Shown: positions 1-8,844 of the stretch, piece by piece
How the letters are laid out: every line of letters starts with the position of its first letter
How positions within the stretch are numbered: the stretch's first letter is position 1
DNA from: Streptomyces sp. DH24
Lineage (GTDB): Bacteria > Actinomycetota > Actinomycetes > Streptomycetales > Streptomycetaceae
Length of the DNA stretch: 55,276 bases
Assembly: GCF_029813775.1 (NCBI RefSeq)
Contig: NZ_JARVKW010000044.1
Coordinates: forward strand, 1-55,276
Direction: 5' to 3'
The notes under the pieces: model-generated
What the model saw: the letters and a program-made list of their open reading frames with translations, nothing else
What the model was told of the DNA's origin: nothing
The model's database searches: none
Translations under genes and position numbers: made by a program

Positions 1-1281
1 GGGGGACGGGGCATCGAGAGTGCGGGGCACGGTGACGGCCTGCGGAGCCTGGGCCGACTCCGACTCGGACTGCGATCCCGACTGCGATTCCGGCTCTGAC
101 TCCTGCCCCTGCCTCTGCCCCTGCTCACCCTGCGGCTCATGACGAGCGTCGGAGCTCTGAGCGGCGTCGGAGCCCTGGCCCGCGTCCGCGTCCCGACCGG
201 CGTCCGGCCCTGGCGTGCGGGCCGCTCCGGCCGGGGGCCGGTCGCCGTCGGCGCGTGAGCCCGTCAGCACGGCCCGCGGACGCTCCGATCCCCGTGGGTC
301 CTGTGCGTTCTGCGGGCTCTGTGGACCCTGTGAGCGCTGTGCGTCCCGCGGGCCGTGTGCATCCTGTGGACCCTGCGCGCCCTGCGAGCCGTAGGCGCCC
401 GCGCCGGGCCCCATGTCGCCGATCTCGTCGGCGAGTTGGTGGACGACGATGCCGTGCCGGAAGGCGACCTCGCCGACCTCGGCGCAACTGCTGCCGTACA
501 CGGAGAGGCGGTTGCCGTCCTCCTGTGCGACCTCGACGGAGCGTTGCGCGGTACGGGCGTCCTTGGCGAGGAGCGCGGCCAGGCGGGCGGCGTGCGGGGT
601 GCGGACGGCGACGCGGGGGCGCAGCCGGGTGCGGGCGAAGTCGGTGGCCTTCTGGTCGGCGACGACTCGGCCGTCGTCGAGGGTGATGACGTGGTCGGCG
701 GTGCGGGCGGCCTCCTTGGGGTCGGCGGTGGTGAGCAGGACCGTGCCGCCCTGGTCGGCGTAGGCGCGCAGCAGGCCGTGCAGCCAGCGGCTCTCGCGGG
801 CGGAGAGTTCGCCGGCCGGGTCGTCGAGGACGAGTGTGTGGGGGTCGGCCAGGAGCGCGCCGGCCAGTCCGAGGCGGCGGTCCATGCCGCGTGAGAGGGT
901 GCCGAGGCGTTCGTCGCGCAGGCTGACGAGGCCGACGGCTTCGAGGACTTCGTCGGCACGTCGTACGGGGACGCCCGCGGCGGCGCAGAGCATGCGCAGA
1001 TGGCCGCGTACCGTGCGGGACGGGTGTCCCGGTACTTCGCCCAGCAGGACGCCGACTTCACGTGACGGGTGGGTGATGCGGTGCAGGGGGCGGCCTCTGA
1101 AGTAGGTGATTCCCCGGCCCGGTTGAAGTTCGAGCATGAGTCTGAGTGCCGTCGTCTTGCCCGCGCCCGGTGCTCCGAGCAGCGCGGTGACGCGGCCGGC
1201 GTGTGCCTCGAAGGAGACGTCGTCGACGGCGGGCGGAAGCTCTTTGCGGGGCTTGCTGGTCAGTCCGATGGCCTGGATCAC
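1..1281 (-). CDS. ABC transporter ATP-binding protein with long low-complexity tail (3' end cut by window)
   Basis: ATPase subunit of an ABC exporter of the ABC-2 type. From the GTG at 1281 a Walker A motif (GAPGAGKTT) appears near residue 40, a shortened signature region (LSRGMDRRLGLAGALLADP) near residue 135 and a Walker B stretch (TLVLDDPAGE). After the nucleotide-binding domain and about residue 290 the chain becomes a Gln/Gly/Pro/Ser-rich repeat tail (SQGAQGPQDAHGPRDAQ-like, later ESE/QSGSQSESES) that is still open at base 1, so the protein continues outside the window and may be fused to a membrane domain. I chose the GTG because in-frame homology starts there; no strong RBS is visible, so leaderless initiation is possible. 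The substrate cannot be told. Confidence 0.8.
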   Translation of the reverse strand, partial: MIQAIGLTSKPRKELPPAVDDVSFEAHAGRVTALLGAPGAGKTTALRLMLELQPGRGITYFRGRPLHRITHPSREVGVLLGEVPGHPSRTVRGHLRMLCAAAGVPVRRADEVLEAVGLVSLRDERLGTLSRGMDRRLGLAGALLADPHTLVLDDPAGELSARESRWLHGLLRAYADQGGTVLLTTADPKEAARTADHVITLDDGRVVADQKATDFARTRLRPRVAVRTPHAARLAALLAKDARTAQRSVEVAQEDGNRLSVYGSSCAEVGEVAFRHGIVVHQLADEIGDMGPGAGAYGSQGAQGPQDAHGPRDAQRSQGPQSPQNAQDPRGSERPRAVLTGSRADGDRPPAGAARTPGPDAGRDADAGQGSDAAQSSDARHEPQGEQGQRQGQESEPESQSGSQSESESAQAPQAVTVPRTLDAPSP

Positions 1282-1302
1282 CCGCAGCAAGATAGCGTGC
1301 TA

Positions 1303-1320
1303 TGTCCGGTTTTCCGGACA
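1303..1320. promoter_or_regulatory. Perfect inverted repeat in the ABC ATPase promoter region
   Basis: TGTCCGG-TTTT-CCGGACA has 7-bp arms and lies 22 bp upstream of the GTG start of the ABC ATPase gene. The position suits a repressor operator or a short hairpin in the leader. The binding protein is unknown. Confidence 0.45.
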
Positions 1321-1473
1321 CCATGCGGGGTGCTCGCAGGGCAGGGATGCGGCTTGTCGGACCCGTGTTCGCCGTTCGTGCCGGGGCCGGTGGGGCCGGT
1401 ACCGACCGCCCCTGTCTGCGTCGCCGTCGACCGTGCCGTACGCGGCCGTTGACGGTCGGCCCTCGGCGGACGG

Positions 1474-2232
1474 TCAGACCTCGGGGCGCAGCATCGGCGG
1501 GTTGAGGAGGGTGGCGCCGCCCGCGCGGAAGAGCTGGGCCGGGCGGCCGCCCTGGCGTGTAGTGGTGCCGCCGGTGGGGACGAGGAAGCCGGGCGTGCCC
1601 GTGACCTTGCGGTGGAAGTTGCGCGGGTCGAGCGCGACGCCCCACACGGCCTCGTAGACGCGGCGCAGCTCGCCGACGGTGAACTCGGGCGGGCAGAACG
1701 CGGTGGCGAGCGAGGAGTACTCGATCTTGGATCGGGCGCGCTCGACCCCGTCGGCCAGGATCTGGGCGTGGTCGAAGGCGAGCGGTGCCAGCGGTTCGCC
1801 GTCGCGGCCGTGGCCGCCCTGCTGCAGCAGTTCCTCGACCGGTGCCCAGCGTGCGTTGCTGGCGTCGCCGCCGGCCCGGGGTGCCGGGAGGTCGGGGGCG
1901 AGGGCGAGGTGGGCGACGCTGACGACGCGCATCCTGGGGTCCCGCTTGGGGTCGCCGTAGGTCGCGAGCTGTTCCAGGTGGGCGCCGTTGTCCTGGGCGG
2001 GGACGGCGGGGTCGTGGACGCGCAGCCCGGTTTCCTCGGCGAGTTCGCGTGCTGCCGCCTGCGCCAGGTCCTCGTCGTCCCGCACGAAGCCGCCGGGCAG
2101 GGCCCAGCGTCCCTGGAACGGGGGTTCGCCCCTGCGTACCGCCAGCGCGCACAGGGAATGGCGGCGCACGGTCAGCACGACCAGGTCCACGGTGACGGCG
2201 AAAGGCGGAAAGGCTGACGGGTCGTAGGGCAT
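1474..2232 (-). CDS. NrtR-like regulator: Nudix domain plus winged helix
   Basis: 252-residue protein starting at ATG 2232. The N-terminal half is a Nudix hydrolase fold with an intact Nudix box at residues 48-70 (G-x5-E-x7-REL-x-EETGL). The C-terminal part (FTVGELRRVYEAVWG, then RNFHRKV and GRPAQLFR) is the winged-helix segment typical of the NrtR family, which controls NAD-related genes in several bacteria and senses ADP-ribose-type ligands. In many NrtR proteins the Nudix box is decayed; here it looks complete, so a catalytic ADP-ribose or nucleotide pyrophosphatase role is also possible. It stands as a single gene between the ABC ATPase and the DUF4192 gene. Family call firm, physiological role inferred. 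Confidence 0.8.
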   Translation of the reverse strand: MPYDPSAFPPFAVTVDLVVLTVRRHSLCALAVRRGEPPFQGRWALPGGFVRDDEDLAQAAARELAEETGLRVHDPAVPAQDNGAHLEQLATYGDPKRDPRMRVVSVAHLALAPDLPAPRAGGDASNARWAPVEELLQQGGHGRDGEPLAPLAFDHAQILADGVERARSKIEYSSLATAFCPPEFTVGELRRVYEAVWGVALDPRNFHRKVTGTPGFLVPTGGTTTRQGGRPAQLFRAGGATLLNPPMLRPEV

Positions 2233-2245
2233 GCGGCGATCATAG

Positions 2246-2260
2246 TCGTCTGCCTGACGA
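2246..2260. promoter_or_regulatory. Candidate operator upstream of the Nudix regulator
   Basis: TCGTC-TGCCT-GACGA is a 5-bp-arm inverted repeat, with weaker dyad symmetry continuing outward (TAG..., ...TAA), 13 bp upstream of the ATG of the NrtR-like gene. Autoregulation by the encoded protein is an inference from position only. Confidence 0.35.
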
Positions 2261-2429
2261 TAAACACTCCCTTCGTCGGTCTCGTCGCCGGTTGATCCAC
2301 TTCGGTCCGCGCGGGGCGTCGCGCGGGGCCGGTGTGGGGCGTGGTGGTGCGTTGTGCCAGGTCGTGGCCCCGGACGCGGGCCCGTCACCGTCCGGGGGTG
2401 GCTCGTGGGTCAGGGCAGGTGCCGGTCGC

Positions 2430-3896
2430 TCACTCCTCCCCCTCGGTCGTGCCGCGTGCCGGGCGCACGCCTCCGGCGCGGGAGGCGCGGCGCTGTCCGC
2501 CGTCCTTCGCGGCGGGACGTGGACGGGTGCTCCGGGGCCGGGTCCCGTGGGTGGTGCGGTGCCGGTTCTTGGCGGTGCTCGTGACGCGCGGTCGCGGTCG
2601 GCGGCGGGTGGGTTCCGGGGCCGGGTCGGGTTCGGTGGTGGCCGGGCTTTCCGTCGCCTTGTCGGGGTCCGGGCCGGGACCGGTGCCGTTCTCCTGCCGC
2701 CGTCCGCGCTCGGCGCGTTCCGCGCGCAGGCAGCGGCGGACCGACTCCGGGTCCAGGCCCTGGTTGCAGGCCTGGTGCAGCAGGCGGGCGAAGAGGTAGT
2801 CGGGGTCCGCGCCGAGGGCCATGGCGAAGGCCTCCCTGGCCTCCAGTTCGTCGCCGGTGGACCAGGCGACCCAGCCGGCGAGGGTGAGCGGCGCGGCGGC
2901 GTGTTCGCCGTACGGGCCGGCGCAGCGCCGGGCCAGGGCTCGCCAGAGGCGGAGGGCGGGGCCGGCCTCGTCGCCCTCCATCCACTCGGCGGCGCGGTCG
3001 CGTGTGGCGCGGTCCTGGAGGCCGAGGATGAGGGTCGCCGCCTCGTCGGCTCCGAGCAGTTCGTCGTCGCGGAGGTCGGCGGTGAGGGTGCCGGTCGCGG
3101 CTGGGGCCTCGGCGAAGCGGCTCATGATCCGTTCGGCGAGGTGGATGGTCTCCTCGGCGACGTCGGCGCGGCTGGCGTCGTCGAGGATGCGGGAGACCAG
3201 GGCCATGCTGGCGGTGTCGAGGGCGACTTCCTGTTCGAGCGCGGCGGAGTTCTCCCTGGGGAGGAGCCGGGCGCGCAGTTCGCGCAGGGTGCCGCGCACC
3301 TGGATGCCGGCGTAGGTGGCCGCGGCGGCGACCACGGAGGTGCCGGGCAGGCCCATGGCGACTCCCTCCGCGGGGCAGCACGCCTCGTTGTCGCAGCAGT
3401 AGGACCAGAAGCGGCCGTCGGAGATGCACAGCGCCTCGACCACCGGCACGTCGAGGTTGCCGCATTCGACGCGGACCTGGTGGGCGAGGGGCCGCAACCG
3501 CTCCATGACCTGCCGTCCCGATGCGCCGGCCGGCGGTTCCTGGCAGAGGTAGGCGACCATCTGGCCGGGTCGGGCGCCCCGGCGTTCGCTGCCCGTCACC
3601 AGGCCGTGGACCAGTTGGCGGGCGGCGGACGGCCAGTCGTCGGCGTTCGCGGGGATGCCGAGCCTGGCCCGGCCGCCGAACCTGCCGCGGCCGTCCTGGT
3701 CGGTCAGGGCGACCAGGACGATGCTGTCCTCCGGCCGGTAGCCGAGGAGATACGGCAGGGCGTCGGCGAGTTCGGCCGGGGTGCGCAGGGTGACCTGGTG
3801 GTCGTCGAAGGCCGGGCTCCCGAGGGAGATGTCCCCCGTGTCCGCGGTGATGTCGCCGTTCTCGGAGGGGCCGGTCGTTTCGCTGTGATTCGTCAT
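2430..3896 (-). CDS. DUF4192 family protein
   Basis: 488-residue soluble protein from ATG 3896. The start of the domain (LRTPAELADALPYLLGYRPEDSIVL read in pieces around residues 38-60) is the hallmark of DUF4192, a family common in actinobacteria with no assigned activity. A cluster of cysteines (SYCCDNEACCPAEG, about residues 165-180) could bind metal. The last 100 residues are a Pro/Arg/Thr-rich, probably disordered basic tail. It is transcribed away from the RecQ-type helicase gene, sharing a 133-bp intergenic region with it; a role linked to DNA metabolism is only a guess. Confidence 0.8.
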   Translation of the reverse strand: MTNHSETTGPSENGDITADTGDISLGSPAFDDHQVTLRTPAELADALPYLLGYRPEDSIVLVALTDQDGRGRFGGRARLGIPANADDWPSAARQLVHGLVTGSERRGARPGQMVAYLCQEPPAGASGRQVMERLRPLAHQVRVECGNLDVPVVEALCISDGRFWSYCCDNEACCPAEGVAMGLPGTSVVAAAATYAGIQVRGTLRELRARLLPRENSAALEQEVALDTASMALVSRILDDASRADVAEETIHLAERIMSRFAEAPAATGTLTADLRDDELLGADEAATLILGLQDRATRDRAAEWMEGDEAGPALRLWRALARRCAGPYGEHAAAPLTLAGWVAWSTGDELEAREAFAMALGADPDYLFARLLHQACNQGLDPESVRRCLRAERAERGRRQENGTGPGPDPDKATESPATTEPDPAPEPTRRRPRPRVTSTAKNRHRTTHGTRPRSTRPRPAAKDGGQRRASRAGGVRPARGTTEGEE

Positions 3897-4029
3897 GCGG
3901 CGACGATCTCGCGGATTGCGAGGGTCCGCTTGAACCTGTGGACAAGTCCGATCAGGGACACGTCACGGCGGGCCCCGGGCCCGTTCGTCGTCCACAGCGG
4001 CAGGCGGGCTGTCGGTCCCGTCCTGTTGT

Positions 4030-6204
4030 ATGGAACGCATGGAGCACACGAGCAACGCGGAACTCCGGACCGCCGCCGACACCGTCCTCGCCCGTCTCGT
4101 CGGGGACGCCACGGGCGCGGCCCGGCTGCGCGAGGACCAGTGGCGGGCCATCGAGGCACTGGTCGCCGAGCGGCGCCGGGCCCTGGTGGTGCAGCGCACG
4201 GGGTGGGGCAAGTCCGCGGTCTACTTCGTGGCGACGGCGCTGCTGCGCTCGCAAGGCGCCGGTCCCACGGTGATCGTGTCCCCGCTGCTGGCGCTGATGC
4301 GCAACCAGGTCGAGGCGGCGGCCCGGGCGGGCATTCACGCCCGGACGATCAACTCGTCGAACACGGAGGAGTGGGACACGGTCCAGGCCGAGATCGCCGC
4401 CGGCGAGGTCGACGTGCTGCTGGTCAGCCCGGAGCGGCTCAACAATCCGGACTTCCGTGACCAGGTGCTTCCGAAGCTGGCCGCCGCCACCGGGCTCCTC
4501 GTGGTGGACGAGGCGCACTGCATCTCGGACTGGGGTCACGACTTCCGGCCGGACTACCGGCGGCTGCGGACCATGCTGGCCGATCTGCCGCCCGGCGTTC
4601 CGGTGCTCGCGACCACGGCGACCGCCAACGCGCGCGTGACCGCCGACGTCGCCGAGCAGCTCGGCACCGGCGGCTCCTCGGACGCGCTGGTGCTGCGCGG
4701 CCCGCTGGACCGGCAGAGCCTGAGCCTGCACGTGCTGCGGCTGCCGGACGCGGCCCACCGGCTGGCGTGGCTCGCCGACCACCTCGACGAGCTGCCGGGC
4801 TCCGGCATCGTCTACACGCTCACGGTGGCCGCCGCCGAGGAGGTCACGGCGTTCCTGCGGCAGCGCGGCCACACCGTCGCCTCGTATACCGGGAAGACGG
4901 AGAACGCCGACCGGCAGCAGGCCGAGGAGGACCTGCTCGCCAACCGGGTCAAGGCGCTGGTCGCAACCTCCGCGCTGGGCATGGGCTTCGACAAGCCGGA
5001 CCTCGGCTTCGTGGTGCACCTGGGCTCGCCGTCTTCCCCCATCGCCTACTACCAGCAGGTCGGCCGCGCGGGCCGCGGCGTCGAGCACGCCGAGGTGCTG
5101 CTCCTGCCGGGCAAGGAGGACGAGGCGATCTGGCAGTACTTCGCGTCGCTGGCGTTCCCGCCGGAGGACCTGGTGCGCCGTACCCTCGACATCCTCGCGC
5201 ACGCGGACCGGCCGCTGTCGCTGCCCGCCCTGGAGCCGCTGGTGGAGCTGCGCCGCTCGCGTCTGGAGACCATGCTGAAGGTTCTCGACGTGGACGGGGC
5301 GGTCAAGCGGGTCAAGGGCGGCTGGATCGCGACCGGTCAGCCGTGGACGTACGACACGGAGCGGTACGACTGGGTCGCGCGGCAGCGCAGGGCCGAGCAG
5401 GACGCCATGCGCGCGTACGCGGCGACGGCCCAGTGCCGGATGGAGTTCCTGCAGCGGCAGCTGGACGACGAGGGCGCCAAGCCCTGCGGCCGCTGCGACA
5501 ACTGCGCGGGGCCGCGCTTCAAGGCGGACGCGTCGGCCGACGCGGTCGGTGCGGCCCGGGCCGATCTGGGCCGGGCAGGCGTCGAGGTGGAGCCGCGGCG
5601 CATGTGGCCGACCGGCCTTCCGGCGATCGGCGTGGACCTGAAGGGGCGCATTCCGGCCGGTGAACAGGCCGCGCCCGGGCGGGCCTTGGGACGGCTGTCG
5701 GACATCGGCTGGGGCAACCGACTGCGGCCGATGTTTTCCCCGCAAGCCTCCGACGGCCCCGTGCCCGACGATGTCGCGAAGGCCGTGGTGGGTGTGCTCG
5801 CGGACTGGGCCAAGGGCCCCGGCGGCTGGGCCTCGGGGGCCGAGGACGCTCCGCCGCGCCCCGTCGGCGTGGTCACCGTCGCCTCGCGGACCCGGCCCCA
5901 GCTGATCAACTCCCTCGGGGCGCACATCGCGGAGGTCGGCCGGCTGCCGCTACTGGGCTCGGTCGAGTACACCGGTGAGGCTCCGCCGTCCTCCCGGAGC
6001 AACAGCGCCCAGCGGCTGAAGGCGCTCGACGGGGCGCTGACCGTGCCGCCGGCGCTCGCGGCCACGCTCGCCGAGGCGCGCGGCCCGGTGCTGCTCGTGG
6101 ACGACTTCACCGAGACCGGCTGGACCCTGGCGGTCGCGGCCCGGATGCTCCGCCGGGCGGGCGCCCAGGGGGTGATGCCGCTGGTCCTCGCCGTACAGGG
6201 CTGA
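4030..6204 (+). CDS. RecQ-family ATP-dependent DNA helicase with C-terminal phosphoribosyltransferase-like domain
   Basis: 724 residues. Superfamily 2 helicase motifs are all present: Walker A QRTGWGKSA (K61), motif Ia SPLLALMRNQ, DEAH box at 160-163 followed by CISDWGHDFRPDY, motif III ATTATAN, and motif VI QQVGRAGRG. A zinc-binding stretch CGRCDNC follows near residue 490, as in RecQ. The last 200 residues are not RecQ's usual RQC/HRDC: they resemble a PRTase fold, with a PRPP-loop-like motif VLLVDDFTETGWT at 687-699. The enzyme should unwind DNA 3'-5' in repair or recombination; the role of the fused domain is unknown. A second in-frame ATG at 4039 is preceded by GGAA and may be the true start. 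Confidence 0.85.
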   Translation: MERMEHTSNAELRTAADTVLARLVGDATGAARLREDQWRAIEALVAERRRALVVQRTGWGKSAVYFVATALLRSQGAGPTVIVSPLLALMRNQVEAAARAGIHARTINSSNTEEWDTVQAEIAAGEVDVLLVSPERLNNPDFRDQVLPKLAAATGLLVVDEAHCISDWGHDFRPDYRRLRTMLADLPPGVPVLATTATANARVTADVAEQLGTGGSSDALVLRGPLDRQSLSLHVLRLPDAAHRLAWLADHLDELPGSGIVYTLTVAAAEEVTAFLRQRGHTVASYTGKTENADRQQAEEDLLANRVKALVATSALGMGFDKPDLGFVVHLGSPSSPIAYYQQVGRAGRGVEHAEVLLLPGKEDEAIWQYFASLAFPPEDLVRRTLDILAHADRPLSLPALEPLVELRRSRLETMLKVLDVDGAVKRVKGGWIATGQPWTYDTERYDWVARQRRAEQDAMRAYAATAQCRMEFLQRQLDDEGAKPCGRCDNCAGPRFKADASADAVGAARADLGRAGVEVEPRRMWPTGLPAIGVDLKGRIPAGEQAAPGRALGRLSDIGWGNRLRPMFSPQASDGPVPDDVAKAVVGVLADWAKGPGGWASGAEDAPPRPVGVVTVASRTRPQLINSLGAHIAEVGRLPLLGSVEYTGEAPPSSRSNSAQRLKALDGALTVPPALAATLAEARGPVLLVDDFTETGWTLAVAARMLRRAGAQGVMPLVLAVQG

Positions 6205-6546
6205 TGCCGAGCCGGGCGGGTACCCGGAGTGAGGCGGTGCGCGCGGCCACACCTCCGACACCCATGCCCACACACGCGACCCCTGGACGCGTCGAACGAG
6301 TTCCGGCGAACTCCCAGGCGTCACCGGGTGGTGTGGTGGGCATCCATAGAGGAGGGATATAAACGGCGTACCGCTCGATAACGGTCGGTGGCCCCAATTG
6401 CTCGTTGCCGCATCCCAGTTCGAGAGGAAGAATTGAGGTCCGCTCCCCGCACGGCTCGTCCGTGATCAGGCAGGGCTCAACTGCGGTGCGCGGTCCCCCG
6501 AATCCGACCCCGCCCGCAGTGTGGGCGCGTAGCCGAAGGGAGGAAC
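6205..6546. other. Intergenic stretch, nothing firm
   Basis: 342 bp between the helicase gene and the next plus-strand gene. It contains a purine-rich GGAGGGATATAAA stretch near 6350 and GGGTACCC near 6218, but no convincing ORF, RNA or strong hairpin. It presumably carries the promoter of the 6547 gene. Confidence 0.4.
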
Positions 6547-7161
6547 GTGACCTTCGGATTCGCTCCGTCCTCGGCGGCCTCTTTGTCGACGTCCGCCACC
6601 TCTGCCAATCGTCTGCTCGAGCCCGCGGAATGGGCCGCCGCCGGGATCCCGCTGCTGCGCAATCCCCGCGAGGTCGTCAGCGGACTGCACACCCGGCACC
6701 GCCCGAGACCCGAAACGGCCGTCGTGGCCGTGCTCGACCCGGACGACCGGCTGCGGGCGAGCGCCTCGTTCACGCGCCGCCAGGCGCAGGCCGACGGCTG
6801 GATGTGCCGCAACGCCCTGCTCGCCCAGTTGCGCCGGGTCATCCCGCACGATCTGCGCCGCCGCACGCCGGTGCGCACCGCCGTGCTGCTGTACTGCCGT
6901 GAGGGCGACGCGCGCTGGACGGAGGAAGACGGCGCGTGGATGTGGGGGCTGCGGGACGCCTGCACGCTGCACGGGCTGCGCTGCGGGGCGTACATCACGC
7001 TGACCCGGGACGGCTGGCAGGTACTCGGCGAGGGGCGCGGTGGGCGCCGGCCCAGTGCGGAGTCGACGCCGGAGCCGTTCGCCACGTCGGAGGCGCCGCC
7101 ACCGCCGCCGAGGACCGGCGGTGTCCCCTCGGACGTGCTGCGCCGCGTGGCGGCCCGCTGA
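6547..7161 (+). CDS. Protein of unknown function
   Basis: 204-residue protein starting at GTG 6547, preceded by GGGAGGAAC, a good RBS. No signal peptide or membrane segment. The N-terminal 25 residues are Ser/Ala-rich, the middle (about residues 30-160) is a compact mixed alpha/beta region with LEPAEWAAAGIPLLRNP, AVVAVLDPDDRL and WMWGLRDACTLHGLRCGAY, and the tail is Pro-rich (PPPPP). I recognise no catalytic motif. Conserved gene order around it (helicase upstream, RNase HII region downstream) suggests a conserved streptomycete gene; function not assigned. Confidence 0.65.
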   Translation: MTFGFAPSSAASLSTSATSANRLLEPAEWAAAGIPLLRNPREVVSGLHTRHRPRPETAVVAVLDPDDRLRASASFTRRQAQADGWMCRNALLAQLRRVIPHDLRRRTPVRTAVLLYCREGDARWTEEDGAWMWGLRDACTLHGLRCGAYITLTRDGWQVLGEGRGGRRPSAESTPEPFATSEAPPPPPRTGGVPSDVLRRVAAR

Positions 7162-7174
7162 GCCCGCCGGGCTC
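7160..7174 (+). terminator. Short stem-loop at the stop codon
   Basis: GAGCCC-GCC-GGGCTC begins inside the TGA stop of the preceding gene and forms a 6-bp GC stem with a 3-nt loop. There is no U-tract, as usual in Streptomyces. Weak by size. Confidence 0.4.
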
Positions 7175-7367
7175 CTGAGCACTCGGGGAACCCGGACGGA
7201 ACGTTCCGCCGCGCCAACCTGCCGCGCACGCACGCATGACACGACGGTGTTCGCCACGCTCCCCCGAGCACGGCGGGGTTCCGCGTACGCCGAAGGTCCG
7301 CAGGAGCGGAACGGGAGTTCCAACGCCGCTTGACGACCCGGCGTCCCTCCGGACGCGCGGTGACGGC

Positions 7368-7994
7368 TCAGACGCCCGCGCCCAGCACCGAGTTGATGCG
7401 CTGCGGGTCGCCGCAGACGATCAGCAGGGCACCGGCCCGCGAGTGGGCCGTGGCCAGGGCCGCGGCGGCGGCCGTTTCCGAGCCGCCGTTGACGGCGACG
7501 ACGACCACGGGACGCTCGGCCGCGCGGGCCACGACGGCGGCGTCCGCGTAGAACACGTCGTCGCCCGCGTCGTGCTGAGCCCAGTAGGACTCTTCGCCGA
7601 AGGACAGTTCGTGGGCGGCCCACGGGTGCGGGTCGCCGGTGGTGACCACCAGGATGTCGCCGGGCGCGCGACCCGAGTCCAGGAGCAGGTCCACGGCTTC
7701 CTCGGCGGCGTCGAGGGCACCCTCGACCGACGCCGGGATCAGCTGGATCTGCGGGCCGGCCGAACCGGCGGGCGCGGCCGGTGCCGACGGTCCGGGCTTG
7801 GCGGCCGCGTCGCGCGGGGTGCGCTGCGCCGGCGCGGTGGCCCGCAGAGGGCCGGGGCGACCGGGCCGCGGCGGGGCCACGGGGCGGGGGCCGGGTACGG
7901 GGCGAGGGGTCGGCGCGGTACGGCCGTTGGCCGGGGTGGCGCGGGGACCCTGGGCACTCTCGTGAATCTGAGGCTCCTCGGGAATGAGAGGCAT
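7368..7994 (-). CDS. Protein of unknown function with Pro-rich N-terminus
   Basis: 208 residues from ATG 7994. The first 90 residues are Pro/Arg/Ala-rich and probably disordered; the C-terminal 115 residues look like a Rossmann-type alpha/beta domain (VEGALDAAEEAVDLLLDSG, DILVVTTGDPHPW, RPVVVVAVNGG, GALLIVCGDPQRI), with nucleotide-binding flavour but no classical P-loop. It lies 67 bp downstream of rnhB on the same strand and may be cotranscribed. A longer ORF reaches 8087 but would overlap rnhB, so I took the inner ATG, which lacks a clear RBS. Confidence 0.6.
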   Translation of the reverse strand: MPLIPEEPQIHESAQGPRATPANGRTAPTPRPVPGPRPVAPPRPGRPGPLRATAPAQRTPRDAAAKPGPSAPAAPAGSAGPQIQLIPASVEGALDAAEEAVDLLLDSGRAPGDILVVTTGDPHPWAAHELSFGEESYWAQHDAGDDVFYADAAVVARAAERPVVVVAVNGGSETAAAAALATAHSRAGALLIVCGDPQRINSVLGAGV

Positions 7995-8061
7995 GAGCTG
8001 ATGTTTATCAAACGCTGGTGCGGCTCGCGTGGGCGGGTGGCCCTTGAGTGCACGCGAAACG

Positions 8062-8763
8062 TCAGAAATCGAAGCCGAGCTGGCCATCGATCTCCGGCAC
8101 GCCCGCGTTCACCAGGCTGCGGACCTTCTTGAGGTGCCGCCACCTGGGCAGCGCATCAAGATACGCCCACGACAAGCGGTGGTGCGGGGTGGGGCCCCGC
8201 TCCTCCAGTGCGGCCTTGTGCACGGGCGACGGATACCCGGCGTTGTCCGCAAAACCGAAGTCTGCATGGTCGATACCCAGTTCGGCCATCATTTTGTCGC
8301 GCTGGACCTTGGCGATCACCGAGGCCGCCGCGACCGCCACGCACGACTGGTCGCCCTTGATGACGGTCCGGACCCGCCAGGGGGCGCCGAGGTAGTCGTG
8401 CTTCCCGTCGAGGATCACCGCGTCGGGGCGGACCGGCAGGGCTTCCAGGGCGCGCACCGCGGCGAGCCGCAGCGCGGCCGTCATGCCCAGGTCGTCGATC
8501 TCCTCCGGGGAGGCGTGCCCCAGGGAGTACGACGTCACCCACGTCCGCAGCGCCTCGGCGAGTTCCTCGCGGCGCTTGACCGTGAGGAGCTTGGAGTCGG
8601 TGAGACCCTCGGGGGGCCGGCGCAGTCCGGTGATCGCCGCGCAGACGGTGACGGGACCGGCCCACGCGCCGCGCCCCACCTCGTCGACACCGGCAATGAC
8701 CTTCGCTCCGGTCGTGGCGCGGAGGGAGCGCTCGACGGTGTGAGTAGGCGGTACGTACGGCAT
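8062..8763 (-). CDS. rnhB: Ribonuclease HII
   Basis: 233 residues, normal length. The active-site block IAGVDEVGRGAWAGPV at 23-38 gives the catalytic D27 and E28; the third acidic residue lies in VILDGKHDY and the fourth in the following helix. SVIAKVQRD is the conserved downstream helix. The enzyme cuts the RNA strand of RNA-DNA hybrids at misincorporated ribonucleotides. The ATG at 8763 is followed directly by family-typical sequence. Nothing odd. Confidence 0.95.
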   Translation of the reverse strand: MPYVPPTHTVERSLRATTGAKVIAGVDEVGRGAWAGPVTVCAAITGLRRPPEGLTDSKLLTVKRREELAEALRTWVTSYSLGHASPEEIDDLGMTAALRLAAVRALEALPVRPDAVILDGKHDYLGAPWRVRTVIKGDQSCVAVAAASVIAKVQRDKMMAELGIDHADFGFADNAGYPSPVHKAALEERGPTPHHRLSWAYLDALPRWRHLKKVRSLVNAGVPEIDGQLGFDF

Positions 8764-8844
8764 GGCGCCCTTAGCGTACGCCGCCCGGAACCTTCGGCGA
8801 CACCCCGGTCCCCCGGGCGACTTCGGCGCTCCCGGAGCCCGCCG

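Noticed and set aside
2292..4460. 722-residue plus-strand open frame opposite the DUF4192 gene
   Set aside because: Gly/Val/Arg-rich composition with no domain, antisense to a clear conserved gene and running into the helicase gene; a GC-bias artefact.
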